60,000 nucleotides of DNA, from the NCBI RefSeq assembly GCF_029227915.1, contig NC_079877.1:16728851-16788850 (forward strand), read 5' to 3'. Each line of letters begins with the position of its first letter. Within the stretch, counting starts at the first letter, position 1. The position numbers were made by a program, and so were the translations under genes. Positions 1 to 11,421 of this stretch are shown here, in pieces. The stretch comes from Hydractinia symbiolongicarpus (taxonomy: Eukaryota; Cnidaria; Hydrozoa; Anthoathecata; Hydractiniidae). The notes below the pieces were generated by a model. That model was given only the letters and a program-made list of their open reading frames with translations, made no database searches and was not told the DNA's origin.

Positions 1-22
1 TAACAAGTGCCAGGTCGGAGGT
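1..22 (+). repeat. Left terminal inverted repeat of the MULE
   Basis: These 22 bp are the exact reverse complement of 4370-4391; similarity fades inward. The repeat may continue upstream of the window. Confidence 0.85.
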
Positions 23-208
23 CCTATTTTGCTCGGCGACTAACTTTAGAAATTCGAGTAGCTGACATACGGAGGCCATTCTTGTCTCGATGATTCATGA
101 GACGCGCGAAAAAACTGCGCACGAGGTTCGGTTTCTCTTGGTTTTCTCGAACGCATTGGTTTCTTCAAAATTACTTGCGTTATAATTTTTAATCTATGAT
201 CTATTATC

Positions 209-3200
209 ATGGAAAAAGACCAAGCAAAGATTGATTCAAGCGATTTTAAAATAGGTGAATTCACTGTTTTTTTATTTCATTTTTATTTCTGTTTATCGTG
301 AAAAAAAATCAATTTTGATATACTCGTGTTGTAGAATATGATGGAAAAGGACTATTTTCAAGTGACGAAGAAGATGATTCGTTCTTTAAATCTGATGCGA
401 TGTAAAGAAATATATTTTTTATTTTTGTATTTATACATTATTAAATTTCTTCTACAGTAGTTATAGTGCGCATTTTATTTATTTATTATAGAGATGAAAT
501 TTTAAAAATACAAAAAAATCATGCGCAATCTCGAAAAAGGAAACTTGGTAAATCTATAAAATAAATTAATTATTCATGATGTTTTAATTGCAATAATCCT
601 TTTGTTAAAATAATGCTTAAAATAACAATCCTTTTGTTTTATAGAAAGAATAGTGGAGCAAAAACATGAAAGTAAATCTGATATGGAAGTGGAAAAACCC
701 CCAGAGATTGTAGAAAAAGTGCAAAGAAAACGTATTATTTTACTAACAATTTTTACTTGTTTGCAATAGCTACGATTTGGTCACAAATTAATGAAGTTTT
801 AACATCATTTCATTGTCTTTACAAAAACGTGTATGTTATACCGTCGTAAGACATTTCTCCTAAGCAATGAAACTTTACTTCTTTAGAAAGTTGGACAGAA
901 TGTGTAGACTCCTTACGAGAAGCTAAAGAAATAATTCAGCAACATGAAATAGAAACCGGAACATCGTATTCTAACTACTTTAAGGATGTAGCTTTCGGTG
1001 AAGACAGTAAGTTTTGACTAAATATTTAATAGAATATAGCTACATAAAATGTGATTTAAATTAAATTTTAATTTAAGTGTGGAAATAAGTTATCCAAATA
1101 AATTTTTAGAAATTGAATTAAAAGGAAAGTGTATTTTGTTTGAAGACAAAAAATCTGCCATCTCTCAAATAATGTTCGAAGGGGTACCGTTTATAGTTGT
1201 TGGAACAAAAAGCCTTGATTGCGCCCATGGTACTGATAGGAATGCTTCTCACAAGAAAAAAAGAAAAGAAAATAAGTTACAGGTCAGCTTTTATAACTTG
1301 TTTCTTGGACACACAATTTGTAAAATATTTATTTCCAGAATATTTATTTAAAAAAATTCTCTCTGTTGGTATCACGATGACAGAAATCGAATTAACAAGT
1401 ACACTATTCTTATTTATAGAATAAGAATGATCATTCAATCGGAGCCTCGCGCTTCTTAGCACAAGTATCCAAAAAAATGGATTGTCCAGCGAAAATTATC
1501 CTTCGAGATATTATTTCCTTTCCAGATTACAAGGTGAAATAATATTTTTCCATTCAAAATTACCCGTAAATGCTATAGGATAACACCGTTCTAATATTAT
1601 TTTATTGTTTATTTAGATAGACAAGTTAACTGAATGGAAGAAGAAAAACTGCGCCAAAAAGTTGAAAAATGACTGGGCAGCTAATAAATCCCAAGTGAAG
1701 ACCAACAGAAAAATTTGGATAAAAATATTAGATTGTCACGCAGACCATTTGCAAGGAGAGGTATTGTCAATATAATATAGTGTAACGTATAAAATACACC
1801 AAGGACGCTATTGCAATAATATTAAACTTGAAATCGTTTTAGCGCGGTGGTATCAGTCAACAAGTCGATTCAAGAATAACAACGAAAATTCACGCACTCG
1901 TTGGTCAAGGAGTAAGGCAAGTAAAAGAGATGGAAAGACACATAAAGATATATGTTCAAAATGAGTTGTTTTGTGATAAAATGCTTCCTTCACCAACAAA
2001 CAGAAGATTTTTTCCCACACGACGTGACATCACAAACCACATGTACATAAGCACAACAAAGTTACGTTTATCAAAAATCGATCAAGAAAACTTAGCATTG
2101 AAAATAGAACAATGGAAAAAGCAAGCACCTACCGACAACTTCTTTTTTAGAGGTTATGGTGAAATACTTGAAAACACACAGCAAAATCATAACAAAGACA
2201 ATAAAGAAGAAGTAAAAGCATCCAATTTATCAACAACATCTAGCAGACTATTATTCGTCCATCAAACCTCGAATCAAAGAAGACTCTACGAAATGTACGG
2301 AGATCGTGTCTGTCTTCTTGATGCTACGTATAAGACCACAAAGTACTCGTTGCCTCTTTTCTTCATCGCTGTCAAGACAAACGTAGATTACCAAGTGGTT
2401 GGCTCATTTGTAGTTCAAGATGAAACTACAAAATCTATAACAGAAGCGCTGATGATGTTTAAAAATTGGAATAAATCTGTCGAACCAAAGATATTCATGG
2501 TTGACAATTGTGAGGAGGAGATCATTTCAGCTGAGCAAACTTTTTCAGGTTTCAATATCTCTTCTATTTCTGTTTGTCATGTTAAATCGACTGTAGTAAT
2601 GACAACGTAACATTTTTAGGTGTTATCGTGTTGCTGTGTGACTTCCATCGTGAGCAAGCATGGGACAGATGGCTATCCGCAACTGCTAACGGTCTGAGAT
2701 CACAGAAATCAGATGCACTGACATTGCTGAGAAATATCGCTAGCTCAGAATCCGAACAAATGTACAAACATCATGTCGAATTGTTAAAAGAAAGCAGTAT
2801 CTGGCTTGCTGAGAACAGTAACAAATTCCGAAGATGGATTTCCACTACTTGGTTGCCTTGTCACAAAGTGCGTAACTACCATAATTTCTTTTATCTTTTT
2901 TTCTATATTTTCTATATTTTTCATAATTTTTAATTTTTTATACAGCGTTGGGTTTATGCATTTCGGAAAAACTTGTTGGAAGTGGTTGTCAATACAAACA
3001 ACGGCGTAGAGAGACAAAACAAAGACCTAAAGCATGAATTTTTGAATCAGTACAAAGACAATTCATTAAGTGGGATGGTAACGGTTTTGGTTGAACAGTT
3101 CTTTCCCGAGAAATACAGGAGGTAATTGTATTCAATGAAGTATCCATGATGAAAAATACTCTTAATTAGATTAAAATAATGATCTTTTTCTAGATATGTT

Positions 3201-4223
3201 GAAAAAAACACACGCTTCAACAGTAAATACAGAAAATATAACACCCTGCTACCGAAATGGATTCACGACAGGCCGCCTAAATTTGTCAAGCATTGCGTTG
3301 AGAAACTTGATTTATGCAAAAGCATAAAAACTGAGTGGCTGCAGAAAATTAAGAATCTATATTCTGTAAAAAGTTCAGAGAAGGGAGAGGTGTATATAGT
3401 ATCGTTTGGAAGTGAAGATGAATGGCCAAGTTGCGGATGTTTTGAGTGGAAAAAAAAGTTCTTGCCATGTAAACATATGTTTGCCGTGATGAGTGTATAT
3501 GGAAAAGGCTGGAATGACTTCCCCGAACAGTACAAGTCATCGCCATACTTCAATACAGATTCTGCTTTGTATGTGGGTGCAGTGGAAGAAGAACAACGTC
3601 ACCCTAGTGGTGAAACGCTAACATGTGAGGATATGGAATTCCACAAAATTGAAAAGCGCACTGGTCATACTGGTCAGCTTCACTGGATTTGTACTACTAA
3701 CATGGACAAGCAGAAATCAAACAACGAAAATGTCCTGTTATACGACAGTTTAAATAATGGCACAGTGAATAACCATTCTTTGAAACAAATTACTGACTTC
3801 TGTTTCCACCACGATTCTCAGCTGTATGTTAACATCCTTCCAATGCAACAGCAACGGAATGGTGTTGACTGCGGCTTATTTGCCATCGCTTGTGCAACCT
3901 CGCTGGCATTTGGAGAAAATCCGGAAGAGGTAACATACGACGATGCACTCCTGAGAAAGCACTTTTTGGAGTGCATTAACGTGCAATCAATGTCACCCTT
4001 TCCAAAATCATCAAAACGAATATTGCGTTGCAAACTTAAATGTTTGGTTTTGGAACTTTATTGCGTGTGTCGTGGTATTTTTGGAAATGAAAGGATGGCG
4101 CAGTGTGACAAGTGCGAAAAATGGTTTCACGAAATGTGTGAAAACATACCAAACAGCGTTTTTAAGAAATCCAACCAAAATTGGTATTGCAAAAAGTGTA
4201 AAAGTGTTAAGTCTTTGTTGTAA
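209..4223 (+). CDS. MULE transposase with SWIM finger, Ulp1-like protease and PHD finger (multi-exon)
   Basis: Proposed exons: 209-254, 335-401, 492-547, 645-731, 887-1006, 1078-1282, 1420-1533, 1617-1760, 1843-2548, 2620-2867, 2946-3121, 3194-4223, all with GT/AG borders; about 1000 aa. In order: acidic N-terminus; a C/H zinc-binding segment ending in SKKMDCPAKI (FAR1-like module of MULEs); DDE core with LLDATYKT (D near 440), FMVDNCEEE (D near 500), CDFHREQAW and NNGVERQN (E near 620); SWIM motif CGCFEWKK...CKH (near 736); Ulp1/C48-like protease with LHW, LLYDSL and QRNGVDCG (His near 819, Cys near 882); and a C4HC3 PHD finger (about 946-992). Transposase, SWIM, protease and PHD lie in one open frame from exon 12 backward. 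Phases agree at every junction except exon 5 to 6 (1006/1078), where my borders leave a one-base mismatch. That is either a misplaced border or a frameshift. Protease and PHD in MULE proteins are known from invertebrate transposons; their substrate is unknown. Confidence 0.85.
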
Positions 4224-4369
4224 CTTTATCTTATCTCTTAAGAAAAAAAAGAAAAAAAAAAGAAAGTGTTTTATTCCATTCCCGCGTGGGTGTTCAAGCC
4301 GTAGGGCCATAGTCTGTTAGATATTCGGAACAACTCGCGCAAACTCGTCCAAAATATTGTTTTTTATGA

Positions 4370-4391
4370 ACCTCCGACCTGGCACTTGTTA
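4370..4391 (-). repeat. Right terminal inverted repeat of the MULE
   Basis: Exact reverse complement of 1-22. It lies about 150 bp after the transposase stop codon. Confidence 0.85.
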
Positions 4392-4939
4392 TTAGAGTTT
4401 TCCCCTTTTTGATGTCTTTCCTTATCGAAACCGAGGCTTGTTTATGACTTCATAAATAAGTATAATATGCAGACCGTAAACACGCTGGGACGCTAGCGCG
4501 CCCGAAAATTCAAAAAAATTACCCTGTGATCCAAACCTCGTTGCCAGCGCCTGTTGTCACTTTTTATCTCAGGAACATGTTCGTATCGCCGTGTCCGATG
4601 TTAGAAACGATACAAGATGCCTTGGGGACTATGTTGCATGTGATCTTTGCTTAATTTGGTGCCAAAGACAAACTTGAGCGAAAAAAGGTGGGAGGTACTA
4701 CCTAACCAAAAAAATAAAACTTAGCAGACGTGGTAAGTCTTTTGAAAATAATCGAGCAGCTCATGTACAAATTTAGGTGGCGGTCAACGAGGCGAAAAGT
4801 CATTACGAAAAGTCTTTGTTAAAAAGTGGTTTCACCTATTTGCTTGAATATAACAAAGAAACCGACATTCAACGCGTTAGAAACAGATCACGAAAAATCA
4901 TCTAGTTTATTATTTATTATTTTGGATCCCAGCTGTTTC
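4392..4939. other. Spacer between MULE and Polinton; no gene seen
   Basis: No convincing ORF. GC-richer than its surroundings in part (about 4470-4580). It looks like an old non-coding dispersed repeat, but I cannot name a family. Confidence 0.5.
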
Positions 4940-5123
4940 AGAGATAGGGAAATGTATGTTTTAGCACAGCCCTAAAACACACAGTCGCGCACGCCCACGG
5001 TCAGCCAGAACAAATCCGATACCATCCAATGTCATACCATGCTTAGCCATGCCTAGTGGGGTAAAGTCTCTAATAATCGATGACGTCATCAAAGTATGCA
5101 GAATAGGAGCTCCAAAATTTTTA
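4940..5123 (+). repeat. Polinton left terminal inverted repeat
   Basis: About 184 bp, inverted match to 19853-20036 with scattered mismatches and small indels. Shared blocks include ATCGATGACGTCAT versus ATGACGTCATATCGAT, CCCCACTAGGCATG and GGAGCTCCAAAATTTT. The polymerase frame opens about 20 bp inward. Confidence 0.9.
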
Positions 5124-5142
5124 TAAACCGGTGGTTTAACCG

Positions 5143-8100
5143 GATAATATAAGCTTACGCAAGGCTGAATTGATTTCCTTATTGGATGATGTACCACAGA
5201 GGGCACCCAGAAGGGCTGGACAACGAAAGCCGGTCAAGCCTGTAACTATAGTGCCAACGCCGGAGGCCATGGATATATTTGAGAAACAGGAACTATCAAA
5301 AAATCGTTCGATCGTGAAAACTAAGATGCAAGGATGGTACAACTGGTTGGTTGATGCTGTCTCAAGGGGTCAAGAGGAGCTCTGCAGTCTTTAAACGTGG
5401 GGTGATTGGACTCTATGGCATGGCAGCCAACATAAGACCTACACTCCATGATGAGGTGGAAAAAGACGCCGAGGAAGACTACCTCGAAGAAATCCAAAAT
5501 CTATACAATCAAACAGGAAAGGACTATACCCCACAAGAACATAAGCATGCTCTCCACAGGACCTTCCGAAGTTTCCGCATTCCTGGTATAGGAGGAGCCG
5601 ACGTCGACGGGTATATAGGGATGGTGCGACCAAACGTGAAAAAATTGGTTGAGGACCAGGTGGAAGATATGGGGTCGGCAAAGATACAGCTATCCTTATG
5701 GTTCATGTGGAAGAAGAAGAAGACGAACCCGGAGCAGGCCAACGACGGGGAGCATATTAAGGTGGAGAGGGTCTTTCATAGTATATAGCATCAATATTCC
5801 AGGGTAGCGACGTAGACGATATGCTAGATAGGATGTTTGCCCAAATTAAAACACATGTGGAAAATTCGGCACTACCACCCCAAAGTGGCTTTACAATTAA
5901 TCGAATCCTACACCTCGACGTAGACTTTCACAAACTGAGGCTAACAAGGGCCTCATCGTGTATCGAACTACCTAAATGGATAGCCTCTAAAGAGGCCGTC
6001 ATTAACCCCGTGAATGAGGATGAGGAGTGCTTCAAGTGGGCCGTTATAGCATCCTTACATCATGAGGAGGTAGGGAAGAATCCAAATCGAATATCTCAGA
6101 TGAAACCTATATAAACCACTACAATTGGCAGGGTGTAGAGTTCCCCACAAGCACCAAGACCATAAGCAAATTGGAAGAGAATAACTCTGACATTGCTGTA
6201 AACGTATTGTACGTAATAGAGAAAAAGATCAACATCCTACGTCGATCCGAGTACAACATTAGGCGCAACAAGCAGGTTAATCTGTTGCTTGTAACAGATG
6301 ACAATAAAAAGTAGCACTACACGGCCGTCAAATCCCTATCACGGCTCCTAGGTAGTGATACTTCGAGAAATACTGCAAAAATGCACTTCTGCCTAAACTG
6401 CGTACAGGCCTCTCCCACGGTTGAATCGAGGGACAAGCATTATAGGTACTCCACTGATCACGGGGCGGTTAAAATTACGATGCCAACAGAGGCTGAGAAA
6501 TGGCTATACTACTGTGATGGCCAACAGCAGTTCAAGATAGCCTTTGCTATCTATGCCGACTTCGAGAGCTTATTGATACCGGTAGAAGATGCAAGAGGCA
6601 AAAAGACTAAAAAGTTGAGCAAGCACGCACTATCTGGCTGGTGTACCTATAGCACCTTTGCACCGGACCCCCTAACAGTATACAGGGGTGAGGACTGCGG
6701 GACGAGGTTCGTTAATCACTTGGAGGACGGGGCAAAAAGACTATATTATGCCTATCCACAGGAACCCATGACCAAACTAACAGAGGCCGAATGTAAACGA
6801 CATGACGAGGCCGCACACTGCCACATCTGCATGAAACCTTTTGACCACAGAGATTCAGTTCATAGATTCCTGCCGATTAATGGCATCATCGCTAGACAAA
6901 TTGGCAAGCAACCTCATTGGTACAAACGCTGTAGGCATGAAGTGTCATCAGTGTGCGGATACCTGTCTAGAATTCCAGGGCATAGACGCTGAATACATGG
7001 CAAAATTTTGGTGTAAAAATTGCGAATCAAATACCACCTAGCAGCTTCATCAGGACAAGGTGAAGGCAAACGTACCATCCATGGGAGAGTTCATCGACAA
7101 AGATGATGTCTTTAGGCTGATACTGAGAAAAGGCGTGTATCCTTACGAGTACATGGATGGATGGCAGCGATTCGAAGAGTCAGAACTACCTGCCAAGGAG
7201 GCATTCTACAGCAAGCTGAATATGAAGGGTATCAGCGACAATGACTATGGATACGCTAAAAAGGTATGGGATGTCATTATCCCAGAGGGTGATAATGTCA
7301 CCATGGGAGACTATCATGACATCTACCTAACAATAGACGTACTGTTATTAGCCGACGTCTTCGAAACGTTTCGGGGGTGTGCTTGGACAACTACAGCCTT
7401 GATCCCGCCCATTTCTACTCCGCGCCCGGTCTGGCATGGAATAAGACTAGAGCTCCTTACAGACCCCGACAAGCTCCTAATGTTCGAGAAGGGTATAAGG
7501 TGAGGTACACCGGGTTGCCAAAGCAAATAAAAAGTACATGGGAGACCAGTATAACTCGGATGAGGAGTCCTCATACCTGCAATATCTCGATGCCAATAAC
7601 CTATACAAGTGGGCGATGCGTCAGGACCTACCAACAGATGGTTTCAATTGGGTATCGAACGTCAAGGCATTCACCGAAAGGCGGATCGGGAATTCATTGA
7701 AGGGAACAAGCATGGGTACATATTAGAGGTTGATATAGACTACCCCAAGGAGCTACACGACAAGCATAATAAGCTGCCGTTTCTGCACGAACGCACGATG
7801 GTTTATAGAGTAAAGAAACTGGTACCAAATTTGGAACACAAGCATAGATATGTGGTGCATATCAGAGCCCTTCACAACGCAATAAAACATGGGCTTGAAT
7901 TGAAGAATGTAAGAAGTGTGATTCGATTCAACCAGAAAGCGTGGTTGAAGGGATATATCAATCACAACACGAGGTTGAAAGCAAACGCAAAGAACGAGTT
8001 TGAGAAGGGTTTTTACAAGCTGATGAATCTCTCAGTGTTCGGCAAGACCATGGAGAATATACGTAATCAGTGCAATATTTAGCTGGTTACCAATGAGGAC

Positions 8101-8814
8101 AAGTATACAAAGCTTGTCATGAGGCCAAATTTCAAGGGTGGGTGCCGGTTCAGCAAAAACTTGGTAGGCGTTGAAATGTGCAAGACTGAGGTCAAGATGA
8201 ACAAGCCCGTATACATTGGTCAGGATATATTGGATATGTCAAAAATGGTGATGTACGAGTTCCATTATGACTACATGCAACCCAAACATAGTTCTAAAAT
8301 ACAGCTCTGTTATATGGATACAGACAGCTTCCTTCACCATATACGAACGGAGGACTTTTATAGGGATATCGCGCATGATATTAAGGCACACTTCGATACA
8401 AATGCCTATAATCCGGATGATGGTAGGCCTCTCCCTCTGGGGAAAAACAAGAAGGTGGTAGGCCTCATAAAGGACGAATTAGGTGGTAAAATCATGACCG
8501 AGTTCGCCACCTTAAGGGCCAAGCTATATGCCTACAAGAGCCTCACAAAAGAGGGCGGTGATCGCAAAGCGAAGGGCGTAAAGAGGTGTGCAACCAAAAA
8601 ATCCATCACCTTCGACGAGTATCGGCGGTGTCGGGAAGAGGGCGTTGACGTCTACGAGAGCGAAGTCTTAATCCAAAACAAGAACCATGCGGTGTACACC
8701 CAAGAGGTGAACAAGTTGGCTCTTAACAGGGCAGATAACAAATGCATTGTCCAGCCGGATCAAATTACAACTCTTTCTCGTGGCCATTTCCGCCTAGCGT
8801 CTACCGGGGAATAA
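5143..8814 (+). pseudogene. pPolB: Polinton protein-primed DNA polymerase B, broken
   Basis: Replicates Polinton DNA by protein priming. Pieces in order: SAP-like N-terminus (LRKAELISLLDD, 5155-5190); long N-terminal domain to about 6380; zinc-knuckle (MHFCLNC, HCHIC); exonuclease Exo I motif YADFESLL near 6555; palm motif A YLDANNLYKWAM near 7590; motif B region KLMNLSVFGKTMEN near 8020; motif C CYMDTDSF near 8320; thumb end at 8814. The frame is lost at least at about 5350-5394, 5788, 6114, 6313 (TAG), 6992-7060, 7390, 7630 and 8080 (TAG). Part of the exonuclease domain near 7000 looks deleted. No clear ATG is visible at the start. The stop codon lies one base before the next ATG (8816), so the genes are tightly packed. 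Confidence 0.92.
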
Positions 8815-8815
8815 A

Positions 8816-9400
8816 ATGGAGGTGTGCACACCAATCGCTATACTCCTACCCTATGCCATGATGGCCTACATACTTTTTCGTTATAAGCGACTATTAATAA
8901 AGATGTTTGATATTGCACAAGTCCTTGGCAATGCCTCTGCAGAATATGAACATGTGGAACCCCCACCCAATAAACGCCAAGTCCTGAAAGAGGCCCTACT
9001 CAAGGGTAAAGGGCATCTACTTCCCAAGAAAGGCACAGAGGGCTTCGTTGACAAGGCCCCCGACGAGGCAATCGATAAAGTCCATACCGAGTTCGTACAA
9101 CGGGAACTCATAGAAAAAGGAGAGAAAACAGCAAAGGCACTGTCTACTCATGTTATAAGCCTGTATGCTAGCATGATCGGGAACTTTGTGGATATTGACT
9201 CTGTGGATGAATTACGTCGAGATATCGAAGAAGACCCTATTATCCGGGACTCCATGACAGATTTAGGAATCCTTGTATACTGCACCATTGGTAGGTGTTC
9301 AGCCCCGTTACTTGTGCCAGGCCATACGGCCTGGCATATGAGCAAAAAGAAACAGAAGGATGCAGAGAAGGACGTGGAGGAGGCGGAGACGGTGCTATAA
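8816..9400 (+). CDS. Polinton accessory protein with N-terminal membrane segment, 194 aa
   Basis: Family not recognised. The ORF is intact, a rarity in this element. Residues 5-20 (PIAILLPYAMMAYILF) form a hydrophobic segment followed by basic residues, which suggests a signal anchor. The rest is charged and helical with a Glu/Lys-rich end (KKKQKDAEKDVEEAE). The ATG overlaps no neighbour but follows the polymerase stop by one base, and the next ATG starts 6 bases after its own stop, so all three may share one transcript. A virion or membrane role is possible but not shown. Confidence 0.7.
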   Translation: MEVCTPIAILLPYAMMAYILFRYKRLLIKMFDIAQVLGNASAEYEHVEPPPNKRQVLKEALLKGKGHLLPKKGTEGFVDKAPDEAIDKVHTEFVQRELIEKGEKTAKALSTHVISLYASMIGNFVDIDSVDELRRDIEEDPIIRDSMTDLGILVYCTIGRCSAPLLVPGHTAWHMSKKKQKDAEKDVEEAETVL

Positions 9401-9406
9401 GAATAA

Positions 9407-9749
9407 ATGAGTGAAGAAGTTCAGAAACAACAAGAAGAGAGGGTTATAACAAAACCATCGAAGAATGAAGGTCGTGTGGCAGCTGGAAAGAGACTTGCCG
9501 AATGGAATAGGAAGAACAAGGCCGACTTAGAGAAGAACGTGGGCAAAGAACCTTCACAAGATGATAAGGAACCTGCGACAGGTTCTAGCAAGTGGATGGA
9601 CAGTCTATGGACTCGAAACGATAGCCATGTTTGCCATAGGTGTCGGGGTTTGGTACAGATTATTTGGCAGGGGTAAAGATGGGGAATCTAACAAACCAAC
9701 GACCTATCCAGAGCCCCAACAGGGTAAACATGGCAAAACCCAGCCTTAG
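9407..9749 (+). pseudogene. Small Polinton membrane protein, frameshifted
   Basis: The first frame (9407-about 9605) is hydrophilic: KRLAEWNRKNKADLEKN is a lysine-rich helix. After a frameshift near 9600 the second frame continues ETIAMFAIGVGVWYRLFG, a single transmembrane helix, followed by a polar tail to 9749. The original was probably a tail-anchored protein of about 110 aa. Similar small single-span proteins accompany Polinton polymerases in invertebrates; no function is known. Confidence 0.65.
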
Positions 9750-9774
9750 ATTTACATCTTCAAGATGCAATGAA

Positions 9775-10064
9775 TTTTCTCAAAAAAATGACACTTAATA
9801 AATGGCAACAAGCAAAAATGATGAAAATATGGGTCCTAAGGAAACCATGATTATTAACTCTTTATGGGAATCAGTTATGCTGGTATCGTATACGATCCTG
9901 ATAGACATGGGTGCAAAATAGCCTCTGGGAGTTTCTAGGCCCGGGGCTAAGATGGACTTGGAGGACGGCCTGAAACTCGCCGGCTATATGACGCAGCGAT
10001 CCTGTTCGACGAATACGCGATTAAGCAGGGCTGGTATAAGAAGTCGTTAATATCTCCTAAGTAA
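9775..10064 (+). pseudogene. Remnant of a small Polinton protein
   Basis: Only broken coding-like stretches remain: one frame reads GISYAGIVYDPDRHGCKIAS near 9870-9928 and another AAILFDEYAIKQGWYKKS near 9995-10050. I do not recognise the family. The end of the second piece runs into TAA at about 10062. Confidence 0.4.
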
Positions 10065-10108
10065 ACCGTCAGATAATATTTCTTCTTGCCCCTAGAGCAA
10101 ATAGAAAC

Positions 10109-10300
10109 GTGGAAGGAACCAAGAAATGTTTAAAATGCTCGAAATTTCTCCCCTTGAACCAGTTCAAAATCAAGGGCAATGGTGAAACTACAAGTACATG
10201 CATTCCCTGCCTCGATAAAAAGAGGCTGTCAAAGGATCGCCCAAAGCGCTATATACAACCCCTACATGAGTTGATAATTGTACTTCAGGATCATATTTAG
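10109..10300 (+). CDS. Small zinc-ribbon-like Polinton protein
   Basis: 63 aa. Two CxxC pairs (KCLKCSKFLPLNQF near residue 7 and CIPCLDKK near residue 31) separated by about 20 residues make a zinc ribbon of the kind found in HNH/endonuclease VII-like proteins. No HNH residues are visible downstream, so nuclease activity is not supported. GTG at 10109 is only the first in-frame near-start; the ATG assignment is uncertain. A broken second copy appears to follow at 10447. Confidence 0.5.
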   Translation: MEGTKKCLKCSKFLPLNQFKIKGNGETTSTCIPCLDKKRLSKDRPKRYIQPLHELIIVLQDHI

Positions 10301-10446
10301 GCCCAGTTCTCCGAGGGTTATACTTGAGAGAACTTCGAGTTGCATGTACACCACAGGATAACTTTCAGGTATCAGGAAATTTGGAAGTTCCCAACGCTTG
10401 CCGATGCTGTTAAGGCATTACATCTGGCGTATACCGCAATATTAAA

Positions 10447-10660
10447 TGGAGAGCAACCATTTTAGATGCTCCAGGCAAGTTCTAACCCTCGACAAGTGTA
10501 AAATCAAGGGAAATAATTGAACGAAAAGTTGCATAGACGGGCTCAATAAAGCGAAGGAGAGGCAGGGTGTCAAAAGAAAAGACATCGAAGACATTGAACA
10601 CAAAGTAGACATCCTTGTCATTGATAAAGACATTAAAGGGGTTCAGCAGGATGAGAATAC
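10447..10660 (+). pseudogene. Degenerate second copy of the zinc-ribbon protein
   Basis: The reading frame from ATG 10447 gives ...LTLDKCKIKGNN then a stop. This resembles LPLNQFKIKGNG of the 10109 protein at the same spacing. Afterwards a Lys/Asp-rich frame continues to about 10660. I infer tandem duplication followed by decay. Confidence 0.4.
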
Positions 10661-10666
10661 TTACTT

Positions 10667-10855
10667 TTGTATACCCTGCTCACATACGATATCATACCCA
10701 AGTATATTGAGCTTATTGGGGATAGCCAAGTGAAGGCACTGCTTGTCGAGAGGTACCACAATGCATTGCGATGCCTGCAAGGAAAATTAATGTATGCCCA
10801 TTACCCCTCAAATACCAAGCTCGACGAAATACCAAGCTATGCTCGGTTTGTCTAG
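10667..10855 (+). CDS. Unrecognised Polinton ORF fragment, 62 aa
   Basis: Sequence such as LLVERYHNALRCLQGK and YAHYPSNTKLDEIPSYA looks protein-like, and its codon use resembles the neighbouring genes. No family is recognised. It lies between the zinc-ribbon copies and the packaging ATPase and is probably the surviving part of a longer gene. Confidence 0.4.
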   Translation: MYTLLTYDIIPKYIELIGDSQVKALLVERYHNALRCLQGKLMYAHYPSNTKLDEIPSYARFV

Positions 10856-10954
10856 GGTCCTTGGTAAACAATTATGGAGGTGTGTTAATATGTCTCGCAT
10901 GTGCAGCAATATACCCCAAGATTCACGATCGAAAGTGGAGCAACTATTGAAATA

Positions 10955-11412
10955 AAATGTTGGATGCTGTAAAGGACCAGGACCCACAAGTTGCAGTAAG
11001 ACACAACGTGTTCTAGACCTCCTCGAGCAAGAATATAAAAAGCACTATCACAACATAGTCATTTTGTGTTCAACAATTAAATGGAACACTACCTATCTCG
11101 AAAGGGCCTCACTTTGGAAAGACCCCTACGTGTTCCAGATAGACCTCGGAAATAAGTTATTTGAATGGATAGCGAAATTATCCTCATTGTTGGCTGGTGA
11201 GGAGAGTCTCTTCATAGTCGACGACGTCATAGCCAACGAGGGCCTCGACAAGCGTCGACAATTACTACTTGAGCATGCAATCATTGGTCGGATATGGAAA
11301 TGATAGATAAAGAAACGAATTTGATCTCCGACTGCGATGATATAAAAGCATGTCTGAAAGAATCCAAGCATGCGTGTCTGTACGTGAGATTGGAATATCC
11401 TAGGAGTTAGAA
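10955..11412 (+). pseudogene. Polinton packaging ATPase (FtsK/HerA type), broken
   Basis: Would drive genome packaging into capsids. P-loop region GPTSCSKT (near 10980) matches GPTxxGKT but with Ser in place of the glycine before Lys. Then EQEYKKHYHNIVILCSTIKW, and Walker B SLFIVDDVIANEGLDKRRQ (near 11205-11260). The frame then shifts near 11300 and the end KESKHACLYVRLEYPR (about 11350-11400) is in another frame, with the segment between Walker B and this end largely deleted. The N-terminal part upstream of the P-loop is short. The neighbouring + strand genes are in the same direction. Confidence 0.82.
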
Positions 11413-11421
11413 GGTTCTTGA

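Larger units (their letters stand above)
1..4391 (+). mobile_element. MULE (Mutator-like) DNA transposon, apparently complete
   Basis: The region is bounded by inverted copies of a 22-bp end (TAACAAGTGCCAGGTCGGAG then GT) at 1-22 and 4370-4391. It encloses one multi-exon gene for a MULE transposase. The left end coincides with the first base of the window, so the true terminus and the 8-10 bp target duplication expected of MULEs cannot be checked. There are no stop codons in the well-defined exons, which suggests a young copy. Short introns of about 70-90 bp separate the exons. I infer an autonomous or recently autonomous element. Confidence 0.85.

Noticed and set aside
46-264. Minus-strand 72-aa ORF at the left end
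   Set aside because: It overlaps the TIR and first exon of the MULE gene and has no recognisable features.
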